This document shows, piece after piece, positions 5,720 to 14,947 of a DNA stretch of 18,855 nucleotides (positions are counted from its first letter, which is position 1; each line of letters starts with the position of its first letter). A program made the translations under genes and the position numbers. The DNA comes from Candidatus Gottesmanbacteria bacterium. GTDB taxonomy: Bacteria; Patescibacteriota; Microgenomatia; JACPZF01. Location of the stretch: positions 1 through 18,855 of the forward strand of contig JACPZF010000003.1 in assembly GCA_016195615.1 (NCBI GenBank), read 5' to 3'. The notes under the pieces were generated by a model, which ran no database searches, had not been told where the DNA came from, and was given only the letters and a program-made list of their open reading frames with translations.

Positions 5720-7104
5720 ATTTAGACCGCACCATGTTTCGCGAATACGATATTCGCGGCCTAGTCAAGGATAACCAGCTTAACGCTAAATCCGTTTATG
5801 CAATCGGCATGGGTATAGCCAGTTTTCTCGCTAAAGAGGGAAATAGCAAGTTACTTGTGGGTCGTGACAGCCGGGCCAGCTCGGCTGAATTTCGTGATCT
5901 TATTACTCGGGCTTTGACTGCTAGCGGCATGGAAGTAGTTGACCTAGGAATGTGTCTAGTTCCGATGTTTTACTACGGTCAATATTTACTAAAAATCAAA
6001 GCTGGGGTGTATATCAGCGCTAGTCATAATCCGGCCAATTGGAATGGTTTTAAAATCGCCAATGACTATTCTTCCACGCTTTTAGGAGATGATCTAAAAA
6101 CAATTTACGAGATTATAAAAAAAGAAGATTTTATTTCTAAGCCGGCAGCCCGTGCTAAGATTTCAAACTTTGATATTGGCAAAAATTACTCTGATCAGCT
6201 TCTGAAAAAATTACACTGCCGTAAACCTTTAAAAGTGGTCATCGACTGCGGTAATGCTACGGCCGGTCCAATCGTTCCCGCCATTTTTCAAAGCGCCGGT
6301 TTTGAGGTGGTTAAACTTTATTGCGATCTTGATTCATCTTTTCCTAACCATGAACCAAATCCTTCCGCGCCGGAAAATAAAGCGGATCTCTCTAAAAAGG
6401 TGAAAGACGAAGGTGCCAATATCGGTTTTAGCTTCGATACCGATGGCGATCGGTTGGGCGTGGTGGATGAAAAGGGAAATATTATTGAAGCGGATCAATA
6501 TTTAATACTTTTAGCCAGAGAGCTACTTAGCCAAAATCCCGGTGCCAAAATTATTTTTGACGTTAAGTCAACCAGAGCCTTAGCCGACGATATCACGGCT
6601 CATGGCGGAAAACCCATCATGTGGAAAACTGGACATTCTTATATCAAGGCCAAAATGCGGCAGGAAGGAGCTCTTTTAGCTGGTGAGGTTTCCGGACACG
6701 TTTTTTACCAGGAAAACTATGGTTTCGACGATGCGGTTTTTAGCGCCTTAAAACTTGCTTGTTTTCTAAGCAGCAGCCACAAAATTTTTTCCCAATTGAT
6801 GGCAACGGTCCCGCACTACGAATCGACCCCCACTTTAAACGCCAATTGTAATGATAAAATCAAATATCAAGTCGTTAACAAGCTGACAAAGGAATTCCAA
6901 AAAGAATATAATGTTAATACGATTAACGGTGCCAGAGTCGAATTTAAAGATGGTTGGGGACTAATTCGGCCGTCGTCAAATTTACCGGTACTGGTTTTGC
7001 GATTCGAGGCCAAAACTCAGGAAAGTTTGCAAAAAATTATCAATATCTTTAAAGCTAAAATGTCGAGGTTTAAAGAGATTGATATGAATTGGTACAATGG
7101 ATAA
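5716..7104 (+). CDS. manB: Phosphomannomutase/phosphoglucomutase
   Basis: This enzyme interconverts hexose 6-phosphate and 1-phosphate (mannose and/or glucose), supplying GDP-mannose and UDP-glucose precursors. All alpha-D-phosphohexomutase motifs are present: the start 'FREYDIRG' (8-15), the phosphoserine loop SASHNP with Ser103, the Mg-binding DTDGDR (241-246), the sugar-specificity loop GEVSGH (323-328), and the phosphate-binding RPSSN (418-422). The 462-residue length is normal. The EVSGH form is shared by dual PMM/PGM enzymes (AlgC type), so substrate choice cannot be fixed from sequence. It overlaps holA by 4 nt and the isomerase gene by 8 nt, so translation is coupled. The isomerase makes its substrate, hexose 6-phosphate. 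Confidence 0.93.
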   Translation: MNLDRTMFREYDIRGLVKDNQLNAKSVYAIGMGIASFLAKEGNSKLLVGRDSRASSAEFRDLITRALTASGMEVVDLGMCLVPMFYYGQYLLKIKAGVYISASHNPANWNGFKIANDYSSTLLGDDLKTIYEIIKKEDFISKPAARAKISNFDIGKNYSDQLLKKLHCRKPLKVVIDCGNATAGPIVPAIFQSAGFEVVKLYCDLDSSFPNHEPNPSAPENKADLSKKVKDEGANIGFSFDTDGDRLGVVDEKGNIIEADQYLILLARELLSQNPGAKIIFDVKSTRALADDITAHGGKPIMWKTGHSYIKAKMRQEGALLAGEVSGHVFYQENYGFDDAVFSALKLACFLSSSHKIFSQLMATVPHYESTPTLNANCNDKIKYQVVNKLTKEFQKEYNVNTINGARVEFKDGWGLIRPSSNLPVLVLRFEAKTQESLQKIINIFKAKMSRFKEIDMNWYNG

Positions 7105-8125
7105 TATGGATAAAGTTTTACAAACCATAAAGTTTTTTACCAAGCAGTGCCGGCAGGCTTTGACCGAAACAAGTGTTTTAGACTTTTCGTCCTACCAAGG
7201 TGTTAAAAATATTTGTATCTGCAGTATGGGAGCGTCATCGTTTGGCTACTATGCAGTCAGGGCGCTATTTCAGGATGAGCTGCGTATTCCCATCATGCTA
7301 AACAGTGATTATTCTCTCCCGGGTTTTATTAATAAGGATAGTCTTGTTTTTCTCTCCAGTTATTCCGGAGAAACCGAAGAACCCATAGCCAGCCTTAAAG
7401 CGGCATTGTTAACAGAAGCTAAAATTACGGGTATAACGAAGGAGACAAGCGAGCCGGGAAGGCTTTTAACCCAAAGCGGATGGCCTTTTTACAAATTAAT
7501 TCCCACTTATAACCCTTCGGGACAACCGAGAATGGCAAGCGGCTACATGATTGTGGGCCTTATTGGTATGCTGCAAAAACTAAAGTTTTTGGGTGATAAA
7601 AGTTCTGAAATTATGGCGGCCTTAGATTTTGTCGACCAAAAACAAGAGGAAATCGAAAAAATGGCCAAAGAAGCGGCGGGTAAACTGTCAAATCGACAAA
7701 TTATCATTACCGCTGCTGGCCATTTAGCGGGAAACGCCCACATTCTTCGCAACCAATTTAACGAATCGGCTAAAAATTTCAGCGATTATTTTATTTTGCC
7801 GGAGCTCAACCACCATTTACTGGAAAGTTTAGCTCACCCTAACTCCTTGGGAAACACGGCGCTTTTTCTCGCTTTTAATTCTTACTTATATGATGCTAAA
7901 ATAAAAATAAGAGCTGATTTAACACGCGAGATTATTAAAAAAAATAACGTCGGACTTATCGAAGTAGAAGTTGTCGGATCAACCAAAATAGAGCAAGTCA
8001 TATACACTCTATCATTTGGCGGGTATTTAAGTTATTATCTGGCGCTCTTAAATTCCGAGGATCCGGCTAAAATTCCCTGGGTCGATTTGTTTAAAACCAA
8101 ACTAGCTAGCCATGATAAAACCTAA
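7097..8125 (+). CDS. Bifunctional phosphoglucose/phosphomannose isomerase (SIS family)
   Basis: This enzyme interconverts fructose-6-P with glucose-6-P and mannose-6-P. The 342-residue protein has the two SIS domains of the Pyrobaculum-type PGI/PMI: the phosphate-binding loop SYSGETEE at 88-95; Glu223 in NESAKNF and His239 in ELNHHLLE, spaced 16 apart like catalytic E203 and H219 of the P. aerophilum enzyme; and 'QPRMASGY' in the first half. The family is about 300-350 residues. Start: ATG at 7097, or the in-frame ATG at 7106 if the overlap with PMM is smaller. The gene joins PMM upstream and PEP synthase downstream (14-nt overlap), filling the fructose-6-P step after the FBP aldolase/phosphatase encoded at 12087. 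Confidence 0.88.
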   Translation: MDNMDKVLQTIKFFTKQCRQALTETSVLDFSSYQGVKNICICSMGASSFGYYAVRALFQDELRIPIMLNSDYSLPGFINKDSLVFLSSYSGETEEPIASLKAALLTEAKITGITKETSEPGRLLTQSGWPFYKLIPTYNPSGQPRMASGYMIVGLIGMLQKLKFLGDKSSEIMAALDFVDQKQEEIEKMAKEAAGKLSNRQIIITAAGHLAGNAHILRNQFNESAKNFSDYFILPELNHHLLESLAHPNSLGNTALFLAFNSYLYDAKIKIRADLTREIIKKNNVGLIEVEVVGSTKIEQVIYTLSFGGYLSYYLALLNSEDPAKIPWVDLFKTKLASHDKT

Positions 8126-10439
8126 ATTAATCGTTAAATTCTCCGAAGTAGACAAAAATGATATTGCCCTCGTTGGCGGTAAGGGCGCTAATTTAGGCGA
8201 GATGGCTAAAGCCCATTTTCCCGTACCTGATGGCTATATCGTGACCGCCGAAGCTTATTACGATTTTTTAAAAGCTAATAACCTTACGTCAACGATCAAA
8301 AACCTCATTAAGACTATTGATGTCGACCGCCCCACCGAATTAGACCACGTTTCTCAGAAAGTGAAAAAGCTAATTGTCGAGAGCGCTGTACCGGAAAATC
8401 TCGCAAAATTAATCGCGACTTATTACACCGATCTGGGAGGAGTTTTAGTAGATTCTCTAGTTGCAGTAAGAAGCAGTGCCACGGCCGAAGATTTACCAAC
8501 TGCCTCTTTTGCCGGACAACAGGAAACCTATTTAAATGTTAAAGGCGAATCTAACGTTGTTTTAAAAGTACGTGATTGCTGGGCCTCGCTTTTCTCGTCT
8601 CGCGCTATTTTTTATCGCGCTAAAAATAACTTTGATCACTTTCGCGTCGGCATCGCCTGCGTCATTCAAAAAATGGTCCAGTCCGAAGCTTCGGGCATTA
8701 TGTTCACCATTGATCCAGTTAGTAATGATAAGTCCAAAATTGTCGTGGAATCCATTCTTGGTCTTGGCGAATTAATCGTCGGTGGTTCGGTTACGCCTGA
8801 CCATTACGAAGTCAATAAACATTCCTGGCAAATTGATAAAAAAATTATCGGCATTCAAGAGTCGATTTTAAAAAAAGTCGGCACTAAAAATAAAATTGAA
8901 AAGCTGTCAACTAGGCTAAGCGAGCACGCCAAAATTACCGACCAGAAGGTTATCGAAATTGCTAAAATCGGCGATAAAATTGAAAAACACTACTACTTTC
9001 CCCAGGATATCGAATGGGCCATAGAAAAGAATAAAGTTTTTATCGTGCAATCTAGGCCAGTAACCACAGTGGAAAGCACCACTAATTTAGCCAGTCAGGC
9101 AGAAAAAACAGAAGTCTTGCTCGAGAAGAATTTAAAAGAAGTTTTAAGAGGACAACCGGCTTCCCCCGGAATCGGTACTGGTCCTGCCAAGGTTATTTTT
9201 TCCGCCAAAGAGCTTCATAAAATTGTCCCGGGCGATATTTTAGTAACAACCATGACCAACCCAGATTACGTTCCGGGTATGAAAAAAGCCTCTGCTATTG
9301 TAACCGACGAAGGGGGCAGAACCGCCCACGCCGCAATTGTCAGCCGAGAGCTGGGGATTCCTGCGATTGTCGGCAGTCTCAAAGCGACCAAGGTTCTCAA
9401 AAACGGCCGCGTCTACACGGTTGATGGCATAAAAGGAGTAGTTTATGAAGGCAGTTATCTTAAAAAACTTGAAGAGTTGCACCTTCTACCTGCTAAGGAT
9501 TTAACCAAACATGCGCCTATCGTTAACAACCAAGTAAAAACCGCGACGAAGATCTATGTTAATTTGGCCGAACCGGAAAAAGCTGGGGAAATAGCGAAAT
9601 TAAACGTCGATGGCGTGGGTTTACTCCGAGCCGAATTTATGATTGCGCAGATAGGGAAACATCCTAAGGCTTTTATTCACGAAAAAAAGCAAGCCGAGTT
9701 TGTGGATAAACTAAGCGATGGTCTTAAAACTTTTGCTCAGGCCTTCCAACCACGGCCGGTTGTCTACCGCGCCACGGATTTTCGTACCAATGAATATCGG
9801 AATTTAATCGGCGGCAAAGCCTATGAACCAGAAGAACCAAATCCCATGCTGGGGTATCGCGGATGTTTTCGCTACATTCATGATCCCGAGGTTTTTCGCT
9901 TGGAGATCGAGGCCATCAAAAGGGTGCGAAATAAATTTGGGTTTAAAAATTTATGGCTCATGATTCCTTTTGTGAGAACCGTTAAGGAATTAATTGAGGT
10001 CAAAAGCCTTCTCTCGTCCTTTGGACTAACCAGAAGTGCAAGTTTTAAGCTTTGGATGATGGTGGAAATTCCGAGCAACGTTATTCTTTTAGACAAGTTC
10101 ATCGAGGTCGGACTCGATGGCATATCAATCGGCTCTAACGATTTAACGATGCTTGTTTTAGGCACGGATCGGGATAATTCCGAAGTGGCCAGCGAATACG
10201 ACGAAAGAAACGAAGCCGTACTCTGGGCGCTAGAGAGAATTGTCAAAACCTGCCATAAATATAAAATAACTTCTTCTATTTGCGGCCAGGCGCCGTCTGA
10301 TTATCCTGATATTACGGAAAAATTGGTTTCCTGGGGTGTCACTTCGGTTTCCATTAACCCCGACGTCATCGATCACACGAGAAGTATTGTGGCGATGTGC
10401 GAAGAAAGAGTGATAAGAAATGGTAAAGCAAAAGTTTAA
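8112..10439 (+). CDS. ppsA: Phosphoenolpyruvate synthase
   Basis: PEP synthase converts pyruvate, ATP and water to PEP, AMP and Pi, the entry step of gluconeogenesis. The 775 residues (E. coli 792) show three domains in order. An N-terminal ATP-grasp (about 1-330) has VRSSATAEDLPTASFAGQQE. A central phosphohistidine domain (about 350-430) has EGGRTAHAAIVSRELGIPA, where His406 is the phospho-carrier; Ala405 replaces the common Cys. A C-terminal PEP/pyruvate barrel has SIGSNDLTMLVLGTDRD and the active-site Cys724 in ICGQAPSDYP. These match PpsA better than PPDK, whose His loop reads GGMTSHAA. The gene overlaps both neighbours (14 and 20 nt), so it is probably translated together with PGI/PMI and iPGM. 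The enzyme runs in the gluconeogenic direction in most bacteria. Confidence 0.94.
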   Translation: MIKPKLIVKFSEVDKNDIALVGGKGANLGEMAKAHFPVPDGYIVTAEAYYDFLKANNLTSTIKNLIKTIDVDRPTELDHVSQKVKKLIVESAVPENLAKLIATYYTDLGGVLVDSLVAVRSSATAEDLPTASFAGQQETYLNVKGESNVVLKVRDCWASLFSSRAIFYRAKNNFDHFRVGIACVIQKMVQSEASGIMFTIDPVSNDKSKIVVESILGLGELIVGGSVTPDHYEVNKHSWQIDKKIIGIQESILKKVGTKNKIEKLSTRLSEHAKITDQKVIEIAKIGDKIEKHYYFPQDIEWAIEKNKVFIVQSRPVTTVESTTNLASQAEKTEVLLEKNLKEVLRGQPASPGIGTGPAKVIFSAKELHKIVPGDILVTTMTNPDYVPGMKKASAIVTDEGGRTAHAAIVSRELGIPAIVGSLKATKVLKNGRVYTVDGIKGVVYEGSYLKKLEELHLLPAKDLTKHAPIVNNQVKTATKIYVNLAEPEKAGEIAKLNVDGVGLLRAEFMIAQIGKHPKAFIHEKKQAEFVDKLSDGLKTFAQAFQPRPVVYRATDFRTNEYRNLIGGKAYEPEEPNPMLGYRGCFRYIHDPEVFRLEIEAIKRVRNKFGFKNLWLMIPFVRTVKELIEVKSLLSSFGLTRSASFKLWMMVEIPSNVILLDKFIEVGLDGISIGSNDLTMLVLGTDRDNSEVASEYDERNEAVLWALERIVKTCHKYKITSSICGQAPSDYPDITEKLVSWGVTSVSINPDVIDHTRSIVAMCEERVIRNGKAKV

Positions 10440-12057
10440 ACCAGTTGTCCTCGTCGTTCTCGATGGCTGGGGCATAAGTGTGCCTGGTGAAGGCAATGCC
10501 GTTACGAGGTCTAAAACTCCCAACTTTACGCGCTTTTCCTCCCAATTTCCCCACACCGAGCTTCGCGCTTCCGGCGAATCCGTGGGACTTCCTCACGGCG
10601 AGCCGGGCAATTCCGAAGTCGGACATCTTAACCTTGGCGCCGGCCGCATCGTATACCAAGACGAGCCGCGCATCAATATGGCGATTGCCGACGGCGGCTT
10701 TGTTAAAAACCCGGCTTTTATCGGCGCTTTGGCTCATTGCCAAGAGCAAAACAGCAGATTGCATTTAATGGGATTAATTGGCGCCGGAGCGGTCCATTCT
10801 AATATTAATCATTTATTTGCCCTGCTTTGGCTTATTAAGCAAAATGGGTTTAAAAACCCAGTTTTTTTGCATCTCTTTACTGACGGCCGGGATTCCCCCC
10901 CAACTTCCGCCTCCATCTATCTGCGGGAAGTGGAAGACAAAATTAAAGAATTACACTTAGGTAAAATAGCGACCATCAGCGGCAGATACTATGCGATGGA
11001 TCGGGATAATCGCTGGGAGCGGACCCAAAAAGCCTACCAAGCGATCGTGGAAAATAGCGGTGAGAAAGCAGCATCGGCCGAGGAAGCCCTTACTATGGTC
11101 AAGCAAAGAGGCGAAACCGATGAGTTTATTAAACCTACTATTATTGATAATCCCGGTGCCAACGGCAATATTAAAGACAATGACGCGGTGATTTTTTTTA
11201 ATTACCGCACTGATCGACCCCGCCAGCTGACCAAAGCCATAGTTTTACCAAATTTTGAATCGATCAACCATAAAAGACTTATTTATGATCACAATAAAGA
11301 CCGCTACATGCTGGCGATTGAAGTAGATGAAAACTCGGCCGATGCCAAAACCTTTACGCGTAAAATTACACTTAATAACTTATTTTTCGTTACTATGACC
11401 CAATACGAAAAGGATTTGCCTATCAATGTGGCTTTTCCGCCGCAACCGATACCATTTCCCTTGGCCGCGGTTATTTCTTCCTTCGATTTAAGACAGCTCC
11501 ATATCAGTGAAACGGAAAAATATGCTCATGTTACCTATTTTTTTAATGGCGGAAGAGAGGATCCGTATCCTGGTGAGGACCGTATTCATATACCATCTCC
11601 TAAGGTTGCTACTTATGATTTAACACCGGAAATGTCGGCTTTCGAAATTACTTCGGTATGTTTACAGCGTTTGAATCAAAACTATTATGATTTTATGATC
11701 ATAAATTTTGCCAATCCGGATATGATAGGGCACACTGGCAATATTAACGCCACTATCAAAGCTTGCGAGGTGGTTGACAGTTGTCTCGGAGAGATTGGCA
11801 AAAAGGTTCTTTCCCAAAATGGCGCGCTGATTATTACTGCCGACCACGGCAATGCCGAAGAAATGATTAACCGGGAAACTAAGGAAGTCGATACCTATCA
11901 TAGTGCCAATCCCGTGCCGTTTATTATTGGTTGTTCTGACTATAACAATAACCCCCAGGTACTGGGCACCGGAATACTGGCCGATGTCGCACCAACTATC
12001 CTAAAATTGATGGGTTTACCAATCTCCAGCCACATGACAGGTAGGGTCTTGATTTAA
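10420..12057 (+). CDS. gpmI: 2,3-bisphosphoglycerate-independent phosphoglycerate mutase
   Basis: This enzyme interconverts 3- and 2-phosphoglycerate using two Mn ions and a phosphoserine. The 545 residues show the alkaline-phosphatase-fold motifs: VVLVVLDGWG near the N-terminus (metal Asp); the nucleophile Ser65 in PGNSEVGHLNLGAGR; HLFTDGRDSPP; the phosphate-binding FFNYRTDRPRQ; and the late metal motifs NPDMIGHTGN and TADHGNAEEM, with YHSANPVPF near the end. The length is slightly above the usual ~510. The start at 10420 overlaps ppsA by 20 nt. No enolase is seen in the window, although that step links this enzyme to PEP synthase. The gene ends just before a promoter-like sequence for the FBP gene. 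Confidence 0.95.
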   Translation: MVKQKFKPVVLVVLDGWGISVPGEGNAVTRSKTPNFTRFSSQFPHTELRASGESVGLPHGEPGNSEVGHLNLGAGRIVYQDEPRINMAIADGGFVKNPAFIGALAHCQEQNSRLHLMGLIGAGAVHSNINHLFALLWLIKQNGFKNPVFLHLFTDGRDSPPTSASIYLREVEDKIKELHLGKIATISGRYYAMDRDNRWERTQKAYQAIVENSGEKAASAEEALTMVKQRGETDEFIKPTIIDNPGANGNIKDNDAVIFFNYRTDRPRQLTKAIVLPNFESINHKRLIYDHNKDRYMLAIEVDENSADAKTFTRKITLNNLFFVTMTQYEKDLPINVAFPPQPIPFPLAAVISSFDLRQLHISETEKYAHVTYFFNGGREDPYPGEDRIHIPSPKVATYDLTPEMSAFEITSVCLQRLNQNYYDFMIINFANPDMIGHTGNINATIKACEVVDSCLGEIGKKVLSQNGALIITADHGNAEEMINRETKEVDTYHSANPVPFIIGCSDYNNNPQVLGTGILADVAPTILKLMGLPISSHMTGRVLI

Positions 12058-12078
12058 TTTAAATTATAGATGTATAGT
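12049..12078 (+). promoter_or_regulatory. Promoter between gpmI and the FBP aldolase/phosphatase gene
   Basis: TTGATT (12049-12054), an 18-nt spacer and TATAGT (12073-12078) lie in the only gap of the metabolic run that is longer than 20 nt. Transcription would begin near 12085, 2 nt before the ATG at 12087. The fbp-acd pair therefore seems to have its own leaderless transcript. Confidence 0.55.
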
Positions 12079-12086
12079 ATAGATAT

Positions 12087-13196
12087 ATGAAAATTACTCT
12101 TTCTGCCATTAAGGCCGATGTCGGATCAGTCGGCGGCCATAATCGCCCCAGCAAAAGATTAACCCAGGCGATTATTGATCATGTCGAAAACGAAGGCAAG
12201 AAAAAGGGTCTTCTTATTGATTATAAAGTTTTTACGACGGGTGATGACAATTTTATCCTCATGTCTCATACCAGAGGCGTCGATAACCCTGACATTCATA
12301 AGCTCGCCTGGGATTCTTTTGTCCAGGGAACAGCCATTGCCAAGGAACAGGGACTTTATGGTGCCGGCCAAGATCTTTTAAAGGATGCTTTTTCCGGCAA
12401 CGTCCGAGGCATGGGGCCGTCGTCAGCCGAAATTGAGTTTGAAGAAAGACCTTCGGAGCCTTTTATATTATTTATGTGTGATAAAACCGACCCGGGCGTT
12501 TTTAATCTTCCCTTGTTTAGAGGTTTTGCGGATCCTTTTCATAACGCGGGATTACTACTAGCGCCGGAAATGCAGGTTGGGTTTGAGTTTACCATCATGG
12601 ATGTTAACTACACCGAAGCTGATAAAGTAATTAAATTGAACGTTCCGGCTGAGGCTTACGATCTGGCAGTTTTACTCCGGGATCCTGAGCATTATGTAAT
12701 TGAATCTATTAAAGCAAATTCTACCGGCGATCAGGCGTGTTCAGTTTCAACGAGCCGGTTGCACAATATTGCTGGAAAATATACCGGAAAAGACGATCCC
12801 GTAGCCATTGTCAGATCGCAAAAGCAGTTTCCTTCCACCGGAGAAATACTCTCGCCTCTGGCAGCGGCGCACTACGTCGTAGGCGATAATAGAGGCAGCC
12901 ACAATGTGGCCTTAATGCCTTGCAAATTGGGCTCAATTATCTCCTATTTTGATGGTCCGGCCATCATCACCGCCGCTGGGATCTGTATCCATAACGGCGT
13001 CATGACCGAAGAGGTTGATCTCTTCGACCAGCCATTTTGGGATTTTGTCCGAAACAAAGCGGCGGAGAAAACTTTTGCCATTAGGGAACAGGGATACTTT
13101 GGCAACGCCATGGCTCCGATGGAAGAGTTGGAGTACACCGGAGTTATGGAATCGCTCAAAAGACTCGATAAGAAATTTGTGCTGAGAAAGAAATAA
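12087..13196 (+). CDS. fbp: Bifunctional fructose-1,6-bisphosphate aldolase/phosphatase (class V, archaeal type)
   Basis: This single enzyme condenses DHAP and GAP to FBP and then hydrolyses FBP to fructose-6-P, an ancestral one-way gluconeogenic step. The 369 residues follow the Thermoproteus/Sulfolobus protein closely: start MKITLSAIKADVGSVGGH; TGDD and SHTRGVDNP; GLYGAGQDLLKDAFSGN; MGPSSAEIEFEERPSEP; and AGKYTGKDDPVAIVR, which supplies Tyr232 and the Schiff-base Lys235 (Tyr229/Lys232 of the T. neutrophilus enzyme). GDNRGSHN and FDGPAI complete the signature. The family is common in archaea and sporadic in bacteria. It is preceded by its own promoter and followed 5 nt later by the acyl-CoA synthetase gene. 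No separate FBP aldolase or PfkA occurs in the window. Confidence 0.94.
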   Translation: MKITLSAIKADVGSVGGHNRPSKRLTQAIIDHVENEGKKKGLLIDYKVFTTGDDNFILMSHTRGVDNPDIHKLAWDSFVQGTAIAKEQGLYGAGQDLLKDAFSGNVRGMGPSSAEIEFEERPSEPFILFMCDKTDPGVFNLPLFRGFADPFHNAGLLLAPEMQVGFEFTIMDVNYTEADKVIKLNVPAEAYDLAVLLRDPEHYVIESIKANSTGDQACSVSTSRLHNIAGKYTGKDDPVAIVRSQKQFPSTGEILSPLAAAHYVVGDNRGSHNVALMPCKLGSIISYFDGPAIITAAGICIHNGVMTEEVDLFDQPFWDFVRNKAAEKTFAIREQGYFGNAMAPMEELEYTGVMESLKRLDKKFVLRKK

Positions 13197-13201
13197 AATT
13201 A

Positions 13202-14914
13202 ATGAGTCAGGTCGCCTCTTTTTTAAACCCTAAAAGCGTTGTGGTCATCGGAGTTTCACGGGAAAAAGATAAAATTGGCAGAATTGTTTTTGACCAGCTT
13301 AGCGCGCAAAAAGAAAATGTTTACGGAGTAAACCCCCACGCTAAGACAATAAATCAAAGAAAAATTTACACTGATGTTACCCTCCTCCCATTAGATATTG
13401 AGTTGGCAGTTTACGCCACACCCGCCGACGGTGTTGTTAACGAGGTAGAAAAAGCGGCTAAAAGGGGAATTAAAAACCATCTTATTATTTCTTCGGGTTT
13501 TAAAGAAAGCGGTCCTGAAGGGCTTATAAGGGAAAAAAAACTACAGCAACTTATTAAAACTTATAAGATTTCAATCCAGGGGCCTAATTGTTTGGGCAAT
13601 ATTTCCCCAGTTTTTAAGACCAATATTTCCTTTGGCGCTACACCTTTAAAAGGCAGCATTGGCTTGATTTTACAGTCCGGGGCAATCGGTACGGCTTTTT
13701 TAGATTGGGCCAAAGACCAAAAAATTGGTATTTCCCATTTTGTCAGTTTGGGAAATAAAATAGATTTAAGTGAAAACGATTTTTTGGAGTTTGAAGGAAA
13801 GGATAAAAATACCAAAGCGATCGGTCTCTACCTGGAAGGGTTGAAAGATCCTCAGCGTCTTTTAGACTTGGCCAAAGAGATTTCTCGTAGGAAGCCGGTG
13901 GTAGTTTTAAGCGCGGGCAAAACTAAGGAGGCTAAAGTGGCCATTAGTTCTCATACCGGTGCCTTGGCGGGAAGTTTTGCGTCTTCGGAAGCGGCTTTTA
14001 GCCAAGTCGGCATTATTGAGGCCCAGGATTTACAGCAATTCTTCCTGCTTTTAGAACTTTTAGGGCATAATTTCCCCTTTGCTTTTTCCAAAACGCTCGT
14101 TATTACTAACGCCGGCGGACCTTCAGTACTTCTGGCCGATAATTTAGCTAGCCAAGGTTTTACGCCCTACCTGCCCGATGATCGGGAAAAGAAAAAACTT
14201 CTAAACCAAGAAATAGGCTTTAGAAACCCCCTCGATTTATTAGGAGATGCCAACCCCGCTCGTTTAAAAAAGACCCTCGACATCGTACCTAATTTGGCTA
14301 GTTTACTGCTTTTTATTCTGCTGACCCCGCAAGAAAATACTGATTTAATGGCGATGGCAAGAATAATTTCCGACTTTCAGAAAAAGTTTAAGGGTACGCT
14401 GATTGTAAATCTCGTGGGAGGAGAACGTGTTGTCTTGCCAATGAATTACTTAAAGAGCAAAAAGATCATTGTTTCGACCTTTATTGAAGATTTGGTTTCA
14501 GCTTTAATTAAAATCAGAAACTACCTGGCAACTGATTACGCTATTCTAAAATTAAAAAAGGCTAAAATCATCCTGCAAAAAAAAGTTGAGGCTGACGCCG
14601 AAGTTATCGTGGGAGCAAAAAAAGATCCAGAATACGGACATTTGCTGGCCTTTGGCTCAGGCGGAATCCATGTTGAGTATCTTCGAGATATTAAATTTGC
14701 TGTTGTGCCTTATTTTTCTTATCAAACTCTAGAAACTCTTTTTAAAGAAACCAAGATTTCCTCTTTTTTGGAAAACCCCAAAAAGCTTTGGCCGGTCTTT
14801 GTCTCTCTCATAAATTTACTTTACGATTTTCCGCAAATTGAGGAGGTTGATCTCAATCCCGTCATGATCGGCAACAATTATTTGCGCTGTGTTGACGTAA
14901 AAATTAAGGTTTAA
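13202..14914 (+). CDS. acdA: ADP-forming acetyl/acyl-CoA synthetase, fused alpha-beta, with a shortened ATP-grasp domain
   Basis: Acd converts acetyl-CoA, ADP and Pi to acetate, CoA and ATP. Visible parts are the CoA-binding domain (about 5-95, VVVIGVSREKDKIGR); succinyl-CoA-ligase-like domains with QGPNCLGNISP and SHTGALAGSFASSE (phospho-His251); NAGGPSVLLAD (303-313); and, from about 455, the C-terminal half of the ATP-grasp domain, EVIVGAKKDPEYG (467-479), LLAFGSGGIHVEYL and EVDLNPVM. Full-length fused enzymes or alpha plus beta total about 690-710 residues. Here 570 remain because only about 24 residues (443-466) separate the end of the alpha part from EVIVG. The missing stretch normally holds the first ATP-grasp lobe and the second phospho-His (His71 of beta). 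The frame is intact, so this is a precise in-frame loss. It may be a degenerate Acd or need another subunit. Confidence 0.8.
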   Translation: MSQVASFLNPKSVVVIGVSREKDKIGRIVFDQLSAQKENVYGVNPHAKTINQRKIYTDVTLLPLDIELAVYATPADGVVNEVEKAAKRGIKNHLIISSGFKESGPEGLIREKKLQQLIKTYKISIQGPNCLGNISPVFKTNISFGATPLKGSIGLILQSGAIGTAFLDWAKDQKIGISHFVSLGNKIDLSENDFLEFEGKDKNTKAIGLYLEGLKDPQRLLDLAKEISRRKPVVVLSAGKTKEAKVAISSHTGALAGSFASSEAAFSQVGIIEAQDLQQFFLLLELLGHNFPFAFSKTLVITNAGGPSVLLADNLASQGFTPYLPDDREKKKLLNQEIGFRNPLDLLGDANPARLKKTLDIVPNLASLLLFILLTPQENTDLMAMARIISDFQKKFKGTLIVNLVGGERVVLPMNYLKSKKIIVSTFIEDLVSALIKIRNYLATDYAILKLKKAKIILQKKVEADAEVIVGAKKDPEYGHLLAFGSGGIHVEYLRDIKFAVVPYFSYQTLETLFKETKISSFLENPKKLWPVFVSLINLLYDFPQIEEVDLNPVMIGNNYLRCVDVKIKV

Positions 14915-14920
14915 GGTTAA

Positions 14921-14947
14921 ACTACGCGCGGTTTACACGCGCGTAGT
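14921..14947. terminator. 10-bp perfect hairpin between convergent genes
   Basis: ACTACGCGCG (14921-14930), a 7-nt loop, then CGCGCGTAGT (14938-14947). It lies at the meeting point of the acyl-CoA synthetase gene (+) and rsmI (-), and its right arm includes the last rsmI codons. No clean T-run follows on the + strand; the minus-strand side continues T-rich. It is probably a bidirectional terminator or 3'-end stabiliser. Confidence 0.6.
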
